Shown: piece by piece, positions 10,229 through 19,622 of the stretch
How positions within the stretch are numbered: the stretch's first letter is position 1
How the letters are laid out: each line of letters opens with the position of its first letter
Source of the DNA: Methylobacterium sp. GXS13
Lineage (GTDB): Bacteria > Pseudomonadota > Alphaproteobacteria > Rhizobiales > Beijerinckiaceae
Length of the DNA: 64,000 nt
Assembly (NCBI RefSeq): GCF_001455965.1
Contig: NZ_LKKO01000036.1
Location: forward strand, 62,001 to 126,000
Reading direction: 5' to 3'
The notes under the pieces: model-generated
What the model was told of the DNA's origin: nothing
What the model saw: only the letters and a program-made list of their open reading frames with translations
Database searches by the model: none
Made by a program: the position numbers and the translations under genes

Positions 10229-10357
10229 TTACTTGCCAAGGATCTTGGTGACCAGGCGGCCGATCGGCGTCGCGGTGCTGGCATTCCGGTCGTCGCGGTC
10301 GATGGGGCGGTTCTCGTTGCCGAGAAGCTTGGTGACGATGCGTCCGATCAGGCTCAT
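10229..10357 (-). CDS. 42-residue protein with a duplicated motif
   Basis: A very short gene that reads MSLIGRIVTKLLGNENR, a polar linker (about residues 18-31), then IGRLVTKILGK. The nine-residue unit IGR[IL]VTK[LI]LG occurs twice, at residues 4-12 and 32-40, and each copy would form a short amphipathic helix with conserved Arg and Lys. It ends in TAA at 10229 and starts at an ATG following a GGAGAGTCCC-like site. The internal repeat is hard to explain by chance. Function unknown; membrane association or oligomerisation is a guess. Confidence 0.65.
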   Translation of the reverse strand: MSLIGRIVTKLLGNENRPIDRDDRNASTATPIGRLVTKILGK

Positions 10358-10441
10358 GGGACTCTCCGCGCATTTGCGCCAAAACGGCGCAGCTTGCCCA
10401 TCAACGGACGACGCGACGGGGGCGTTCCCCCGGTTTCAGCA

Positions 10442-11869
10442 TCAGACCTGCATCAGCCGGATATTGTTGGTGTTCCCCGCGGCGTGGAACGGGATGCCGG
10501 CGGTGACGACGATGATGTCGTTGAGCTTGGCGAAGCCTTCGTCCTGCGCATGGTGACAGGCCTTGGCCGTCATTTCCTCATAGGAATCGACATCATCGGT
10601 GTGCACGCTGTGGGCACCCCAGAGCAGGCATAGGCGTCGGGAGGTGGCGAGGCTCGGGGTCAGAGCCAAGATCGACGCGCCGGGGCGCTTGCGCGCCACC
10701 CGGGCAGCCGTCGTCCCGCTGGACGTATAGGTGACGATCGCGGCAGCGTGGACGGCCTCGGCCAGATCGGCGGTGGCGGTGGCGACCGCGTGGGGCGGCG
10801 TCTCCTCCTCGCCGGGCTCGGAGGCCGCGACGATCGAGTGATAGAGCTTGTGGCTCTCCACGCTGCGGATGATCCGGTCCATCATCGATACCGCCTCGAC
10901 CGGATATTTCCCGGTGGCCGATTCCGCCGACAGCATGACGGCATCGGCGCCGTCATAGATCGCGGTGGCGACGTCGGATGCCTCCGCTCGCGTCGGCGCC
11001 GGCGCGTTGACCATCGAGTCCAGCATCTGCGTTGCGACGATCACCGGCTTGACGGCGAGCCGGCACGCGCGGATCAGCTCCTTCTGCCGGCCGGGCACGT
11101 CCTCGTGCGGGATCTCCACACCGAGATCGCCGCGGGCGACCATCACGGCATCCGAAAGCCGGATGATATCGTCGATCCGCTCCAGCGCCTGCGGCTTCTC
11201 GATCTTCGACATGATGCCGGCCCGGTCGCCGATGAGCCCGCGCGCCTCGATCAGGTCAGACGGCTTTTGGACGAAGGACAGGGCGACCCAATCGACGCCG
11301 AGCTCCAGCCCGAAGGCGAGGTCGGCCCGGTCCTTCTCGGTCAAAGGCGACAGGTCGAGCAGCGTGCCCGGCAGGTTCACGCCCTTGCGGTTCAAGATCG
11401 GGCCGCCGGTTACGACCTCGGCGGTGAAGGCGGCGCGCTCGGGCCCGACGACCCGCACCCGCACCCGCCCGTCGTCGATCAGGAGCTCCTGACCCGGCAC
11501 CACCGCGGCGAAGATCTCCGGGTGGTGCAGCGGGATCGCCTGCTTGTCGCCCTCGGACCCCTCCAGCACGAAGCGGATCGTCTCCCCGGCCACGAGATCC
11601 AGGCGCCCGCCCTGCAGCGTGCCGATCCGGATCTTCGGACCCTGCAGATCCTGCAGGATACCGATCGGCCGGCCGACCTCCCGCTCCAGGACGCGGATCG
11701 CCGCGTGGACCTTGGCGTGGTCCTCCTGCACCCCGTGGCTGAAGTTCAGCCGGAAGGTGTCGACCCCGGCGAGGAACAGGGCATGCAGTTGATCGGGCGC
11801 TGAGCTTGCGGGACCGACCGTGGCAACGATCTTGGCGTGGCGATGACGGCGCATGCGAGACTCTGCCAT
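10442..11869 (-). CDS. pyk: pyruvate kinase
   Basis: A 475-residue glycolytic enzyme that converts phosphoenolpyruvate and ADP to pyruvate and ATP. The N-terminal KIVATVGPASS is followed by RLNFSHG, the signature MSKIEKPQAL holding the active-site Lys, GDLGVE for metal and substrate, and the C-terminal regulatory domain (SSGTTAARVARKRPGASILAL). The start at 11869 has GGAGGTCCTGTTC just upstream. Full length for the family. Confidence 0.96.
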   Translation of the reverse strand: MAESRMRRHRHAKIVATVGPASSAPDQLHALFLAGVDTFRLNFSHGVQEDHAKVHAAIRVLEREVGRPIGILQDLQGPKIRIGTLQGGRLDLVAGETIRFVLEGSEGDKQAIPLHHPEIFAAVVPGQELLIDDGRVRVRVVGPERAAFTAEVVTGGPILNRKGVNLPGTLLDLSPLTEKDRADLAFGLELGVDWVALSFVQKPSDLIEARGLIGDRAGIMSKIEKPQALERIDDIIRLSDAVMVARGDLGVEIPHEDVPGRQKELIRACRLAVKPVIVATQMLDSMVNAPAPTRAEASDVATAIYDGADAVMLSAESATGKYPVEAVSMMDRIIRSVESHKLYHSIVAASEPGEEETPPHAVATATADLAEAVHAAAIVTYTSSGTTAARVARKRPGASILALTPSLATSRRLCLLWGAHSVHTDDVDSYEEMTAKACHHAQDEGFAKLNDIIVVTAGIPFHAAGNTNNIRLMQV

Positions 11870-11993
11870 GAACAGGACCTCCGGGAATCAGCAGGCCGAT
11901 CGAGCCCGCGGACGCCCCCCACATTGGTAAGGATGGAACCCGAAGCGAGCTTTTTCTGCGGGACGCGTGCCCTGCGTCGTCCGACCCTGCCGC

Positions 11994-12491
11994 TTACTTG
12001 GCGACCTCACGGGCGATGCCGGCGAGGCCCATATCGTAGACGCCCGTGATGTCCTTGAGGGCCTCGGTGTCGCTCATGCCCTCGGCGTCGAAGGTCGCGG
12101 TCCAGACCACCGTGGAGCCCGTACCGTTCGGGCGGACCGCCAGCGTGGCGTTATAGGCGCGTACCGGCAGCGGGCCCTGAACGAAGCTGTAGCTGTAGCT
12201 CATGGCCGCCTCGTCGCGGGCGGTCTCGACCTCGACGATGGTGCCGAGACCGCCCTTCGCCACGAGACCCCGGATCTGCGCCCGGATGCCGTCATCGTCG
12301 TCCTCGCGCGACAGGATGCAGCGCTCGACCAGTGGGTGCCACAGCCCGATGGCGCAGAAATCGCCGATCAGCGCCCAGACCGCGGCGGGGGGCGCCGGGA
12401 TGTCCTGGCTGCGGGTGACTTCCAGGGCACAAGCCGGACCGGCGATGAACAAGGCTGCGATGCCGAGCGCGGCACGGGCGGATCGCTTCAC
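11994..12491 (-). CDS. secreted SRPBCC-family protein
   Basis: A 165-residue protein from a GTG at 12491 with GGAGGCCC eight bases upstream. It has a signal peptide (VKRSARAALGIAALFIAGPACA), then a START/Bet v1-like fold with the usual IPAPPAAVWALIGDFCAIG opening (the hydrophobic-ligand pocket family) and the closing helix about residues 141-162. The ligand is unknown. It is divergent from the MltB-type gene. Confidence 0.8.
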   Translation of the reverse strand: MKRSARAALGIAALFIAGPACALEVTRSQDIPAPPAAVWALIGDFCAIGLWHPLVERCILSREDDDDGIRAQIRGLVAKGGLGTIVEVETARDEAAMSYSYSFVQGPLPVRAYNATLAVRPNGTGSTVVWTATFDAEGMSDTEALKDITGVYDMGLAGIAREVAK

Positions 12492-12636
12492 GATGGGGCC
12501 TCCGCGAGATGTCGCGGGATGGAAATAGGGCGCCTGTTGGAGGAAACCCATCCGGGTCCCCGCGGCCGATCCCTGGAAACCGCCGGGCTCGACCGGTAAG
12601 ACGGCCGGGTCGATCGCTCGGCCGCTCACAATAACG

Positions 12637-13974
12637 ATGCGGCGCGCTTCGACCGGAAATCGCATGTCAAACTCTGAGCCTGAGACGCCGATGGACGATC
12701 GCATCATGTCGGCTTCCTCATCGCGGTACGGCAGGCATACGGTGTTTTACGCCCTCGGACTCGGGATCGCGGCCTTGGCACTGGCTCCGGCGCTGGCTGT
12801 GGCGGCGACCGACACGGCTCCTCCCTCCTTCGAGACCTGCCGCACCGATCTGATCGCCTGGGCGGCCGCGCACGACGTGCCGCAGGCCGTCGCGCAGGCG
12901 CAACTGGGGGCCCTGGAGCCCGACCCGGACGTGCTGGCTGCGACCCGGAACCAGGGCGAGTTCGTCTGGCCGATCTGGGACTATATCGAGGCCAGCGTCA
13001 CGCCGGCCCGGATCGAGGCGGGACAGCGCAAGCTCGCCGAACTCGCGACGCCGCTCGCCGCGATCGAGACAAAGTACGGCGTCGATCGCTACACCCTGGT
13101 CGCCTTCTGGGGCGTCGAATCCACCTACGGCACCGTGCTCGACAACCTATCGGTGGTGAAGCCGGTGGTGCGCTCGCTCGCGACCTTGAGCTGCGGTGAT
13201 CCCACCCGGGCGGCCTACTGGCGCGACGAGTTGACCGCCGCCCTGCAGATCCTCGCCCGCGACGAGGCGCCCCTCGACAAGATGCCCGGCGGCCTGACCG
13301 GCTCCTGGGCCGGCGCTATGGGCCATACCCAGTTCATGCCCACCGTCTACCAGCAGCACGCGGTGGATTTCGACGGCGACGGCAAGCGGGACATCTGGAC
13401 CTCCGCTACCGACGCGCTCGCCTCGACGGCGAATTACCTGCGTGCCCATGGCTGGCGGTCCGGCGAAGGCTGGGGCCACGAGGTCGTGCTGCCGGAGACG
13501 TTCGACGCCGCACTCGCCGACGAGACGACACCGCGCAGTCTCGCGGCTTGGCGGGACCTCGGCGTGAAGCCCGCCCATGACCGTGCGATCGCGGATGAGT
13601 CTGCGCAGGCGACCCTGATCCTTCCGGCGGGAATCCGCGGCCCCGCCTTCCTGCTCCGACCGAACTTCGCGGTGATCCTGCGCTACAACACGGCGCTCGC
13701 CTACGCGCTGACGGTGGCGCTGCTCTCGGACCGCCTGCGCGGCGATCCGGGTCTGTCGCGCGACTGGCCGCGGGGCGACCGCGCCCTCACCGGGGACGAG
13801 CGCCGCGATCTCCAGAGCCGGCTGACCGAGCGCGGCTACGCCACCGGCGACGTCGACGGGAAGATCGGCCCGAAGACCCGGGCGGCCCTGCGCGCCTATC
13901 AGGGTTCGCAGGGGCTACCCGCTGACGGCTATGCCGATCCCGCTCTGCTGGAGCGGATCCGGGCGGCGCCCTGA
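12637..13974 (+). CDS. MltB-type lytic murein transglycosylase with peptidoglycan-binding domain
   Basis: Cleaves the glycan strand of peptidoglycan in the periplasm. Signal-like hydrophobic segment (ALGLGIAALALAPALAVAA), then the catalytic domain with the Glu in FWGVESTYGT, the GAMGHTQFMPT segment and the VDFDGDGKRDIW motif of this family. The C-terminal PG_binding_1 domain (about the last 60 residues) reads LQSRLTERGYATGDVDG and TRAALRAYQ. The true start is uncertain: ATGs at 12637, 12664, 12691 and 12706 are in frame, and the last gives the neatest signal peptide; none has a strong ribosome-binding site. Confidence 0.9.
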   Translation: MRRASTGNRMSNSEPETPMDDRIMSASSSRYGRHTVFYALGLGIAALALAPALAVAATDTAPPSFETCRTDLIAWAAAHDVPQAVAQAQLGALEPDPDVLAATRNQGEFVWPIWDYIEASVTPARIEAGQRKLAELATPLAAIETKYGVDRYTLVAFWGVESTYGTVLDNLSVVKPVVRSLATLSCGDPTRAAYWRDELTAALQILARDEAPLDKMPGGLTGSWAGAMGHTQFMPTVYQQHAVDFDGDGKRDIWTSATDALASTANYLRAHGWRSGEGWGHEVVLPETFDAALADETTPRSLAAWRDLGVKPAHDRAIADESAQATLILPAGIRGPAFLLRPNFAVILRYNTALAYALTVALLSDRLRGDPGLSRDWPRGDRALTGDERRDLQSRLTERGYATGDVDGKIGPKTRAALRAYQGSQGLPADGYADPALLERIRAAP

Positions 13975-14763
13975 TCAGGCCAGGAAGGCCGGCTCGTCCC
14001 TCGCGAGCACGCGCTTGACGCTTTCCAGATGCAGCCGCGCGCTTTCTGCACGTCCGGCGGCCTCCTGAGCGGCGACGTGTTTGACGATCTCCTCGGGCAC
14101 GACCTTCAGGGCGCGCCCCGTGCTCATGGCGAGCACCTGGGCCTGCGCGGCGCGCTCCAGGTAGTAGAGGTCGTCCCAGGCCTCTGCGATGGTCTCGCCC
14201 AGAACCATCACGCCGTGGTTCTTCAAGAAGACCACGTCGGCGTCGCCGGCGCTCCGGGCGATCCGCTCGCCCTCGCGGGAATCCAGCGCCAGCCCGTTGT
14301 AATCCTCGTCCACGGCGATGCGGCCGTAGAAGCGCAGGGCGATCTGCCCGGCCCAGAGCAGCGGCTGCCCTTCGAGCATGGCGAGAGCCGTGGCGTAGGG
14401 CATGTGGGTGTGGAACGCGGCCCGGGCGTTCGGCTTCAGTCGGTGCAGTTCGGCATGGATGTGGAACGCCGTCGCCTCCGGCTGGCCGTCGCCCTCGACG
14501 ACGTTGCCGTGGAAGTCGCACAGGAGCAGGCTCGATGCGGTCACCTCGGCGAAGGCCAAGCCATAGGGATTGACCAGGAACAGGTCCGGCCGGTCCGGCA
14601 GCACCGCCGAGAAGTGGTTGCAGATGCCTTCTTCGAGGCCATTGCGCGCGGCCCAGCGCAGGCAGGCGGCCAGGTCGACGCGGGCGCGTCGGACGCTGTC
14701 CGCATTCAGGGGCTCGTTGCTGCGCAGGGGCGGCGTGCCCGAAGCGGTGACGGCGTGCGCCAT
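13975..14763 (-). CDS. class II aldolase/adducin-family protein
   Basis: A 262-residue metal-dependent aldolase-fold protein. The zinc-binding histidines are visible in AFHTHMPYATAL and in LKNHGVMVLGE, with CNHFSAVLPDRPDLFLVNP forming the N-terminal substrate loop. This is the fold of L-fuculose-phosphate aldolase and of adducin heads; the substrate is not evident. The start at 14763 (MAHAVTASG) is chosen over an upstream in-frame ATG because the extension lacks family-like sequence. Its stop directly abuts the MltB stop. Confidence 0.85.
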   Translation of the reverse strand: MAHAVTASGTPPLRSNEPLNADSVRRARVDLAACLRWAARNGLEEGICNHFSAVLPDRPDLFLVNPYGLAFAEVTASSLLLCDFHGNVVEGDGQPEATAFHIHAELHRLKPNARAAFHTHMPYATALAMLEGQPLLWAGQIALRFYGRIAVDEDYNGLALDSREGERIARSAGDADVVFLKNHGVMVLGETIAEAWDDLYYLERAAQAQVLAMSTGRALKVVPEEIVKHVAAQEAAGRAESARLHLESVKRVLARDEPAFLA

Positions 14764-14866
14764 GCAGGAAGGCTTTCTCTCGGTTCGAATCTCGGCCACC
14801 GGAATCGGGTGGCCCGGCATCTTACGCGGTCGCGCGGCGGGGCGGACCACCCCTGGACGTACGCTC

Positions 14867-15883
14867 TCAGCTGCGCCCATCGGTGACGCCGTCGACAAGA
14901 TTGAGCCCGAGCAGGAAATCCGATGCGAAATTCGTGCGTACCACGGGATCGCGCGGCACCGGATCCCGCAGCGCATCACGCTCGGCCCGGCGCGCCGCCA
15001 CCGCCTCGGCCACGCTGACGCTCCGGAACGACAGCTGGGTGCCCCCCTGCGCCTGGGCGAGCCGCCCGAGATCCGGACCGATCACGGTGGCGATCTTCGG
15101 GTAGCCGCCCGTGGATTGCCGATCGGCCATCAGGATGATCGGAAGACCATTGCCGGGCACCTGGATCGCGCCCATCGCCACACCGTCGGAGACGATGTCA
15201 TGGCCCTTGGCGTGCTTGAGCGGCGTCCCGTCCAGGAAGCAGGCCATCCGGTCGCCGCGGGGCGAGACCGTCCAGGGGCCGGCCAGGAAGGCGTGGATCT
15301 GGTCGGGGGCGAAATAATCGCCCTGCGGGCCCAGAACGACCCGGACTTCTTTCGGGTCCCGATCAAGCCAGGGTGCGATCAGCCGGTGGGGCGAGACCTC
15401 GCCGGGGCGGGCTTCGGCCACCGGGAGGCGATCACCGGCGGCGAGCCCGCGCCCGTCGAGACCCCCGAGGCCGGACCGGGTGTGGGTCGCCGTCGATCCG
15501 AGCACCGGCGCCACGTCGATGCGGCCCTGCACGGCCAGATAGCCCCAGGCGCCGGTGGGGCCCGCGCGGACCGTCAGTGTCCGGCCGGGCTCCAGGGTCA
15601 ACGCCACTGCGTCGGGCAGGGCTACGCCGTCGAGGTCGATCCGGAAGCTGCGCGAGACCATCGCGATCCCGAGCGGGCCGCCCTCGGCCGTGACCGTGAG
15701 GCCGCCGGTGGAGACCTCGATGGCGGTGGCGTCGAAGGGATTGCCCGCCGCCCGGTTGGCGGTGGCGTGCATCAACGGGTCCATCGGGCCCGCGGCGGTG
15801 ATGCCGTAGCGCAGGTAGCCGTGCCGCCCGCCATCCTGCAGGGTGATGCCAGGGCCGGCGGCCTCCGCGACCAGGGCGGTCAT
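14867..15883 (-). CDS. pxpC: 5-oxoprolinase subunit C (biotin-dependent carboxyltransferase-like)
   Basis: A 338-residue subunit of the PxpABC 5-oxoprolinase, which hydrolyses pyroglutamate to glutamate with ATP. Family signatures include GITLQDGGRHGYLRYG near the N-terminus, GPMDPLMHATANRAAGN, and the closing ADRQSTGGYPKIATVI. The start overlaps the pxpB stop by four bases (ATGA), indicating coupling. Last gene of the operon pxpA-pxpB-pxpC. Confidence 0.92.
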   Translation of the reverse strand: MTALVAEAAGPGITLQDGGRHGYLRYGITAAGPMDPLMHATANRAAGNPFDATAIEVSTGGLTVTAEGGPLGIAMVSRSFRIDLDGVALPDAVALTLEPGRTLTVRAGPTGAWGYLAVQGRIDVAPVLGSTATHTRSGLGGLDGRGLAAGDRLPVAEARPGEVSPHRLIAPWLDRDPKEVRVVLGPQGDYFAPDQIHAFLAGPWTVSPRGDRMACFLDGTPLKHAKGHDIVSDGVAMGAIQVPGNGLPIILMADRQSTGGYPKIATVIGPDLGRLAQAQGGTQLSFRSVSVAEAVAARRAERDALRDPVPRDPVVRTNFASDFLLGLNLVDGVTDGRS

Positions 15884-16617
15884 GGGACGGCCTCTTCGCG
15901 CCGGGCCACGCGCTCGCCGGCCGCCTCGCGGGCGTCGAGGGCATCGAAGGTCGCGCAATCCACCGGCTCGAAGCGGATCAGGTCGCCGGCGCTGATAAAA
16001 AAGCTCTCGTCGCGCTCCGGGGCGTAGAGCCGGGCCGGGGTCGCGCCGATCACGTACCACCCGGTCGGCATCGGCACCGTCGCCACCGCGGCGAGGCCGC
16101 CGCCGATCACCACGGCGTTGCGCGGATGCGGCGGCCGGGGGCTCGCGCGCCGCGGCACCGCCAGGGTCTTGGGCAGGCCACCGAGATAGGCGAAGCCCGG
16201 GGCGAAGCCGTACATGTAGACCCGGTAGGTCGCCCCGGCATGGGTCGCCACCACGGCGTCGTGCGACAGGCCGGTGCGCTCGGCGACCTGGGCGATGTCT
16301 TCGCCGTGAGGCTGGTCGTAGCAGCAGGGCAGGGTCCAGAGGGTCGGCGTCCCGGCGCGCGCCACGGCGCCCGCGACCAACGCCCGGACCCGCTCCGCCA
16401 GCGCCTCCCGGTCGAGCACCAGCGGATCGTAATGGAGCATCAGGGAGCGGTAGGTCGGAACGCGCTCGCGCAGACCCTCGGGCGGATCGGCGCCGAGGGC
16501 ATCGTCGAGGGCCAGGACCCGGTCGCTGATCGCCGGATCGACGACGCTGCCGAACTCCACCACCAGGGCCGCCTCACCGGAATCGAGGAGCCGGGGCTTG
16601 TCCTCACTCCCGCTCAT
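15880..16617 (-). CDS. pxpB: 5-oxoprolinase subunit B
   Basis: A 245-residue protein of the KipI/allophanate-hydrolase-subunit-1 family that forms a complex with PxpC. Visible are the N-terminal DSGEAALVVEFG, the central CCYDQPHGEDIA and YMYGFAPGFAYLGGLP, and the GWYVIGATP motif. It starts at ATG 16617, overlapping the pxpA stop by four bases. Same operon and reaction as its neighbours. Confidence 0.93.
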   Translation of the reverse strand: MSGSEDKPRLLDSGEAALVVEFGSVVDPAISDRVLALDDALGADPPEGLRERVPTYRSLMLHYDPLVLDREALAERVRALVAGAVARAGTPTLWTLPCCYDQPHGEDIAQVAERTGLSHDAVVATHAGATYRVYMYGFAPGFAYLGGLPKTLAVPRRASPRPPHPRNAVVIGGGLAAVATVPMPTGWYVIGATPARLYAPERDESFFISAGDLIRFEPVDCATFDALDAREAAGERVARREEAVP

Positions 16618-17375
16618 GGCCGGAACGGCGCCAGCGTCACGCCGGCGCCCTCGAACCGGGTCCTTACCGCCCGAGCCGTGGCGACCGCGTGGGCGGAATC
16701 GCCGTGGACGCAGATCGAGCGGATCGGGGTCGGCAGCGCCTTGCCCTCGGCGGTGAGGATCGCACCGCCCTCGACCATGCGCAGCACGCGTTCTGCGGCC
16801 GCATCGGCCTCGGTGATCAGGGCGCCGGGCTGGTTGCGCGGGATCAGCAGGCCAACTTCGGTGTAGCCGCGATCGGCGAAGATCTCCTGGTGGACCTCCA
16901 GGCCGCAGGCCTCGCCGGCCGCCACCTGCGCGGTGAGCGCGATGGCGAGCAGCGCCAGGTCGCGGTCGACCGCCCGGACGGCCTTCGCGATGGCATCGGC
17001 GACCGCGCGATCTTCGGCGGCGAGGTTGGCAAGCGCGCCGTGGGCTTTCACATAGGTGATCCGGTGGCCGGCATAGGCGGCGAGCGCTTGGGCGGCGCCG
17101 ATCTGATAGGCCACCAGTCGCTCGATCTCGGGCGGCGTGAACGGCATGCGCCGCCGTCCGAAGCCCCAGAGATCCGGAAAACCCGGATGAGCGCCCACCG
17201 CCACGCCGCGTTCCTTCGCCAAGGCGAAGGTGCTGGCCATGATCTCGGGATCGCCCGCATGCAGGCCGCAGGCGACGTTGGCGGAGGTGACGATGCCGAG
17301 GATCGCTGCATCGTCGCCGCAGGCATAGGCGCCGTAGCCCTCGCCGAGATCGGAGTTCAGGTCCACGCTGGCCAA
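16614..17375 (-). CDS. pxpA: 5-oxoprolinase subunit A (LamB/YcsF family)
   Basis: A 253-residue LamB/YcsF protein, first gene of the operon. It begins LASVDLNSDLGEGYG (the conserved opening) and contains SANVACGLHAGDPEIM, GAHPGFPDLWGFGRR and the C-terminal ICVHGDSAHAV. The start is probably TTG at 17375: AAGGAGACG lies at the right distance upstream and the length then matches the family. A GTG three codons later is the alternative; the longer in-frame ATG is not supported. Confidence 0.92.
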   Translation of the reverse strand: MASVDLNSDLGEGYGAYACGDDAAILGIVTSANVACGLHAGDPEIMASTFALAKERGVAVGAHPGFPDLWGFGRRRMPFTPPEIERLVAYQIGAAQALAAYAGHRITYVKAHGALANLAAEDRAVADAIAKAVRAVDRDLALLAIALTAQVAAGEACGLEVHQEIFADRGYTEVGLLIPRNQPGALITEADAAAERVLRMVEGGAILTAEGKALPTPIRSICVHGDSAHAVATARAVRTRFEGAGVTLAPFRP

Positions 17376-17559
17376 CGGGCTCGTCTCCTTCCTGCTGCGC
17401 AACGGCCCGACAGAGCAGGCGGCGCGCATCGCGACCGGATCTGCTCCTTCCACACCCGCGACGGTCAGAAGTCGAGAGCGCCATGGCGATGGCGGGGTGG
17501 ACATGAGATCGGGAGCAAGGTCGATGCCGGATGGGTCTTTTTCGGATCGTGGGCCCGGG

Positions 17560-17943
17560 TTACGCCTGCGCGATGAGCTTGCGGCCCAGCAGGGCGAGGG
17601 TCGCGCGCCGGCCGAGCTTCATCACCGGATAGAGCAGGCGGGCGCGGGACGGGTCGCGCAGCAGCCGGGCGAGGGTTCGTCCGACAACGCCCCGATCCTC
17701 GCTGAGGGTCGAGAGCAGGACCAGGGCATCCGGGCCGTAATACAGGGTCTGTCCGTGCCGCACGACCATGCCGTTGTTGAGGTCATAGCCCCGTCGGGCG
17801 AGCTCCGCGACGATTGGGCCGCCCGCGCGGGCATCGACGAGCACCACGCTGCCGACCGACCGGCGCAGGGCCATCAGGCGGACGTAGTTGCTGCAGAACG
17901 GGCATTCGCCGTCGTAGACGACGGTGAGGGCGGGGTCGGTCAT
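17560..17943 (-). CDS. DCC1-like thiol-disulfide oxidoreductase family protein (DUF393)
   Basis: A 127-residue thioredoxin-fold protein with the hallmark YDGECPFCSNYVRLM (CxxC at about residues 14-17) near the N-terminus and the family's middle segment LNNGMVVRHGQTLYYG. The predicted product is cytoplasmic or membrane-associated. Its start overlaps the stop of the upstream HTTM-type membrane gene by four bases; this DUF393/HTTM pairing recurs in bacteria and implies a joint, still unassigned, redox role. Confidence 0.9.
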   Translation of the reverse strand: MTDPALTVVYDGECPFCSNYVRLMALRRSVGSVVLVDARAGGPIVAELARRGYDLNNGMVVRHGQTLYYGPDALVLLSTLSEDRGVVGRTLARLLRDPSRARLLYPVMKLGRRATLALLGRKLIAQA

Positions 17944-19622
17944 GGCTTCAGATCGATCCGATGCTCGGCTTCCGAGACCAGCCGCCGGACTGGCACACCG
18001 TCCTGCAGGCTGAGGCAGACGGATTCACGCCGGTAGATGTAGGCGACGATGTCGTGCAGAGGCACGCCGTCGAAGCTCGCCCCGTGCTGGAGCGGAACGA
18101 AGAAGTGATGCGGGTAGAAGGCGTGGGGAAACGCCCCCAGCGTGTCGACGATCCGGCTGACCAGCCGGTGATAGCCACGGATATAGGCATCGACCGCGGG
18201 CCGGTTGATCTCGTTCTTGGCGAGATCCTGCCCGGCGCCGTCCCGGGCCGTCAAAACCGGCACGTCGCAGGTCAGCGAGGCCAGCACCTTGCGGTAGACC
18301 TGCGTGCCGCCGTTCGGGTTGTCGAGGGCGAAGGCGGTCTCGGCATCCGGCGAGCCGTAGGCCATGTGGGCGAAGGGATACGAGTAGAAGGTGAAGAAGT
18401 TCGTCGGGACGTAGTGTCGGCCGCCGTCCTTATCGACCGCCAGGACGTACATCTTGTTGTTGGCCGCGGTGTCGTACCAGCCGAGCCGGGCCTGGGTCAT
18501 GAAGCTGTTGTCGGTCAGGATGAACAGCACCGAGAACAGCCCGATGAGGAGCGGCGGCTTCTGATAGTGCCGGCTCACCACCACGGCGCCGATCGCCAGG
18601 TTCAGCAGGATCCACGGGGCGAAATTCGCCCCCATGACGACCACGATGGACAGATGCATCGCGTCGAAGCCGAGCAGCAGGACCACGAGCCAGCGCCGCG
18701 GCATCAGGATGCCCGCCAGTGCCGCCCCCTGTCCCAGCAGGATCAGTGCATTCGTCACCGGCCCGGCATGGCTCAGGATCGCCCGCATGCCATCCACCAG
18801 CCAGGATGAACCCGCGTAGAAGACGTGATTGTTGTCGAGGCCGACACTGAAGAGCTTTCCGGGGTCGTTGCCCATGAGCCAGGAGGTCGGGCCGGCATCC
18901 AACGTCACCTTGGCCAGGAAGGACGAGTAGTAGTTTCCCAGATGGATGCTAATCGCCGCGGCGATCAGGATTTTGGCGAACAGCGCGCAAGCCGTTGCCA
19001 TGTCGTCCTTCGTGGAACAATTTACGCTTGGCCGGGCGCTCAGGCGCTCGGTCAGCGCAAGGACGGCGAGGCCGGCCAGCAGGCAGGCGCCGACCTCGGC
19101 GAGCGGCAGGACATCGATGATGTGCCCGTGCCAGAGCCCCGTCACCCGCATGACGGCATGCTTGCTCCAGACCAGATAGGCCGCCCCCACGACGCCGAGC
19201 GACGGCCAGCGCAGGCACAGGATCCCGGAGGCGACGGCTGCGACCCACAGGACGACGATGGCCCACAGCGTCACCATCACCTTGAAGCCGTGCTCGACGA
19301 CCGGGAAGAGCGGGTAGTGGACGAGGGCATAAGCCCCCGAGATCACGCCGATCAGCTGCAGCAGCCGGACCGCGGCTTTGTCGAACGGCGCATAGGTCCG
19401 TCGCACCATCGCGGCGGCGAGCAGCAGCGGCGGAACGATGCCGTAGACGTTGTTCCGCTCTTCGACGACCCGGAACAGCTTGATCACCATCAGCAGAGCG
19501 ATGGTCTGCGCCAGCACGATGAGATACGGCCGCGCCGCCGCGAAGGCGATCGGGCCAGCCAGCCAGGATCCCCGGAGCGAGAAGGTCGCGTTCGGACCGG
19601 TGGTTGAGAACGAGCGGATCAT
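17940..19622 (-). CDS. HTTM-like polytopic membrane protein
   Basis: A 560-residue protein with about ten membrane helices in the first 400 residues and a soluble C-terminal part (SRIVDTLGAFPHAFYPHHFF near the end). Hydrophobic topology and coupling to a DCC1-like gene point to the HTTM (vitamin-K-dependent carboxylase-like) group; assignment rests on context more than motif. A membrane-face motif GNYYSSFLAK lies near residue 240. The start MIRSFSTTGP at 19622 is preferred to an in-frame extension upstream. Confidence 0.65.
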   Translation of the reverse strand: MIRSFSTTGPNATFSLRGSWLAGPIAFAAARPYLIVLAQTIALLMVIKLFRVVEERNNVYGIVPPLLLAAAMVRRTYAPFDKAAVRLLQLIGVISGAYALVHYPLFPVVEHGFKVMVTLWAIVVLWVAAVASGILCLRWPSLGVVGAAYLVWSKHAVMRVTGLWHGHIIDVLPLAEVGACLLAGLAVLALTERLSARPSVNCSTKDDMATACALFAKILIAAAISIHLGNYYSSFLAKVTLDAGPTSWLMGNDPGKLFSVGLDNNHVFYAGSSWLVDGMRAILSHAGPVTNALILLGQGAALAGILMPRRWLVVLLLGFDAMHLSIVVVMGANFAPWILLNLAIGAVVVSRHYQKPPLLIGLFSVLFILTDNSFMTQARLGWYDTAANNKMYVLAVDKDGGRHYVPTNFFTFYSYPFAHMAYGSPDAETAFALDNPNGGTQVYRKVLASLTCDVPVLTARDGAGQDLAKNEINRPAVDAYIRGYHRLVSRIVDTLGAFPHAFYPHHFFVPLQHGASFDGVPLHDIVAYIYRRESVCLSLQDGVPVRRLVSEAEHRIDLKP

